This document shows positions 63,576 through 64,000 of a stretch of DNA of 64,000 nt, piece by piece. The notes beneath the pieces were generated by a model. It was not told the DNA's origin. It made no database searches and was given only the letters and a program-made list of their open reading frames with translations. The stretch is from Leucaena leucocephala. Taxonomy: Eukaryota > Streptophyta > Magnoliopsida > Fabales > Fabaceae. The translations under genes and the position numbers were made by a program. The stretch spans positions 3,220,861 through 3,284,860 of the forward strand of contig CM073534.1 of NCBI GenBank assembly GCA_037074615.1. The letters run 5' to 3'. Positions within the stretch are counted from its first letter, which is position 1. Each line of letters starts with the position of its first letter.

Positions 63576-64000
63576 TGGATTATAGTATCCCATTTCTTTA
63601 TCCAGTTGTGTCATACACGGCCCCAACCGCGGATTAGGTGTTTTGACTTGGCTGGATGAAAATGTTGGGAACTTTGCACTAATTTGGAATTGAGTGAAAA
63701 GTCACAACCACCTCGGTTCTTGCAAGCACTACTGGATGCCTGTTTGGTGTTGAAATTCATTGAATGAGTTAACAAACGAGCGATACATGCTCTCTAACTA
63801 GCAATTGTTTGCCTTTTGTACTATTTATGAATTGAATATAAGCGCCCCAGCCATCGTAAGTTCCGATGTGGATTATAGAATCCAATTTCCTCACAAAATT
63901 GTGACTTATAAGACATCAAGCACTGACCAAGTGCTTCAAATTTGTTGAAGGTAAATGTACGGGACCTTTACACTGTTTTGGAACTGGACAAAAGTCGCAA
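63576..64000 (+). repeat. Partial unit u55 (A plus part of B) at the right edge
   Basis: A complete A monomer (63576-63868) and the first 132 bp of B, cut by the window end. A has CCGCGG, TTTGGTGTTG (as in u54), CTAGCAATTG and a private change, TTTATCCAGTTG, near 63600. The array continues to the right of the window. Confidence 0.93.

Larger units (their letters stand above)
1..64000 (+). repeat. Satellite DNA array with a 1,176-bp higher-order repeat (whole window)
   Basis: The entire window is one head-to-tail array. The same landmarks recur every 1,176 bp: for example the start of a conserved D-monomer frame lies at 1043, 2219, 3395 and so on to 63366, 54 times. The spacing departs from 1,176 only through small indels (one of -7, two of +3, four of -1), which together account exactly for the 62,323 bp between first and last copy. 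Each period holds four related but distinct monomers, so this is a higher-order repeat and not a simple satellite. Neighbouring units differ by single bases at a small number of sites. Base composition is roughly 40% GC by eye. There is no unique sequence, transposon or orientation switch. Such arrays typically form centromeric, pericentromeric or knob heterochromatin; which of these applies here is inference. The family itself is not one I recognise. Confidence 0.97.

Overview
The window is one uninterrupted tandem array of satellite DNA and contains no gene that I can support. The basic unit is a higher-order repeat (HOR) of 1,176 bp. It is made of four diverged monomers, called here A (293 bp), B (293 bp), C (294 bp) and D (296 bp), always in the order A-B-C-D and always in the same orientation. 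With unit boundaries set at the TGGATT-type dyad that opens each monomer, 54 complete HORs (u1 to u54) run from 77 to 63575. They are flanked by the last 76 bp of a D monomer at the left edge and by 425 bp of a 55th unit at the right edge. No unique flank, transposon, inversion, rRNA, tRNA or CRISPR array is visible. A large homogeneous HOR array of about 40% GC points to a eukaryotic nuclear genome and a (peri)centromeric or other constitutive heterochromatin block. I do not recognise the family, so I name no species or kingdom.

The array falls into layers. u1-u11 (77-13012) is a homogeneous left subfamily with CCGGGG in monomer A. It contains a nearly perfect 5-HOR (5,880 bp) duplication. 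u12-u22 (13013-25947) is the most diverse zone. It carries a 7-bp deletion, two copies of the same 3-bp insertion, and variants shared between units 2, 3, 4 or 9 HORs apart. u23-u28 (25948-33000) alternates two HOR haplotypes, giving a 2-HOR superrepeat of 2,351 bp. u29-u35 (33001-41231) is a mosaic with a left-type island and a 4-HOR-spaced repeat. u36-u43 (41232-50639) is a 4-HOR block (4,704 bp) present twice in tandem. u44 to the right edge is the most homogeneous part; its units differ by a few shared substitutions in local clusters. From u24 on, nearly every A monomer has CCGCGG instead of CCGGGG.

Monomers A and C resemble each other, and so do B and D. The tetramer therefore probably arose by doubling an older A/C-B/D dimer of about 588 bp. 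The sequence-level features that stand out are two short dyads at fixed positions in the monomers, a second hairpin specific to B, and many HOR-diagnostic sites that look like CpG transitions. Short open frames recur in every unit, but they are best read as by-products of homogenised repeats.
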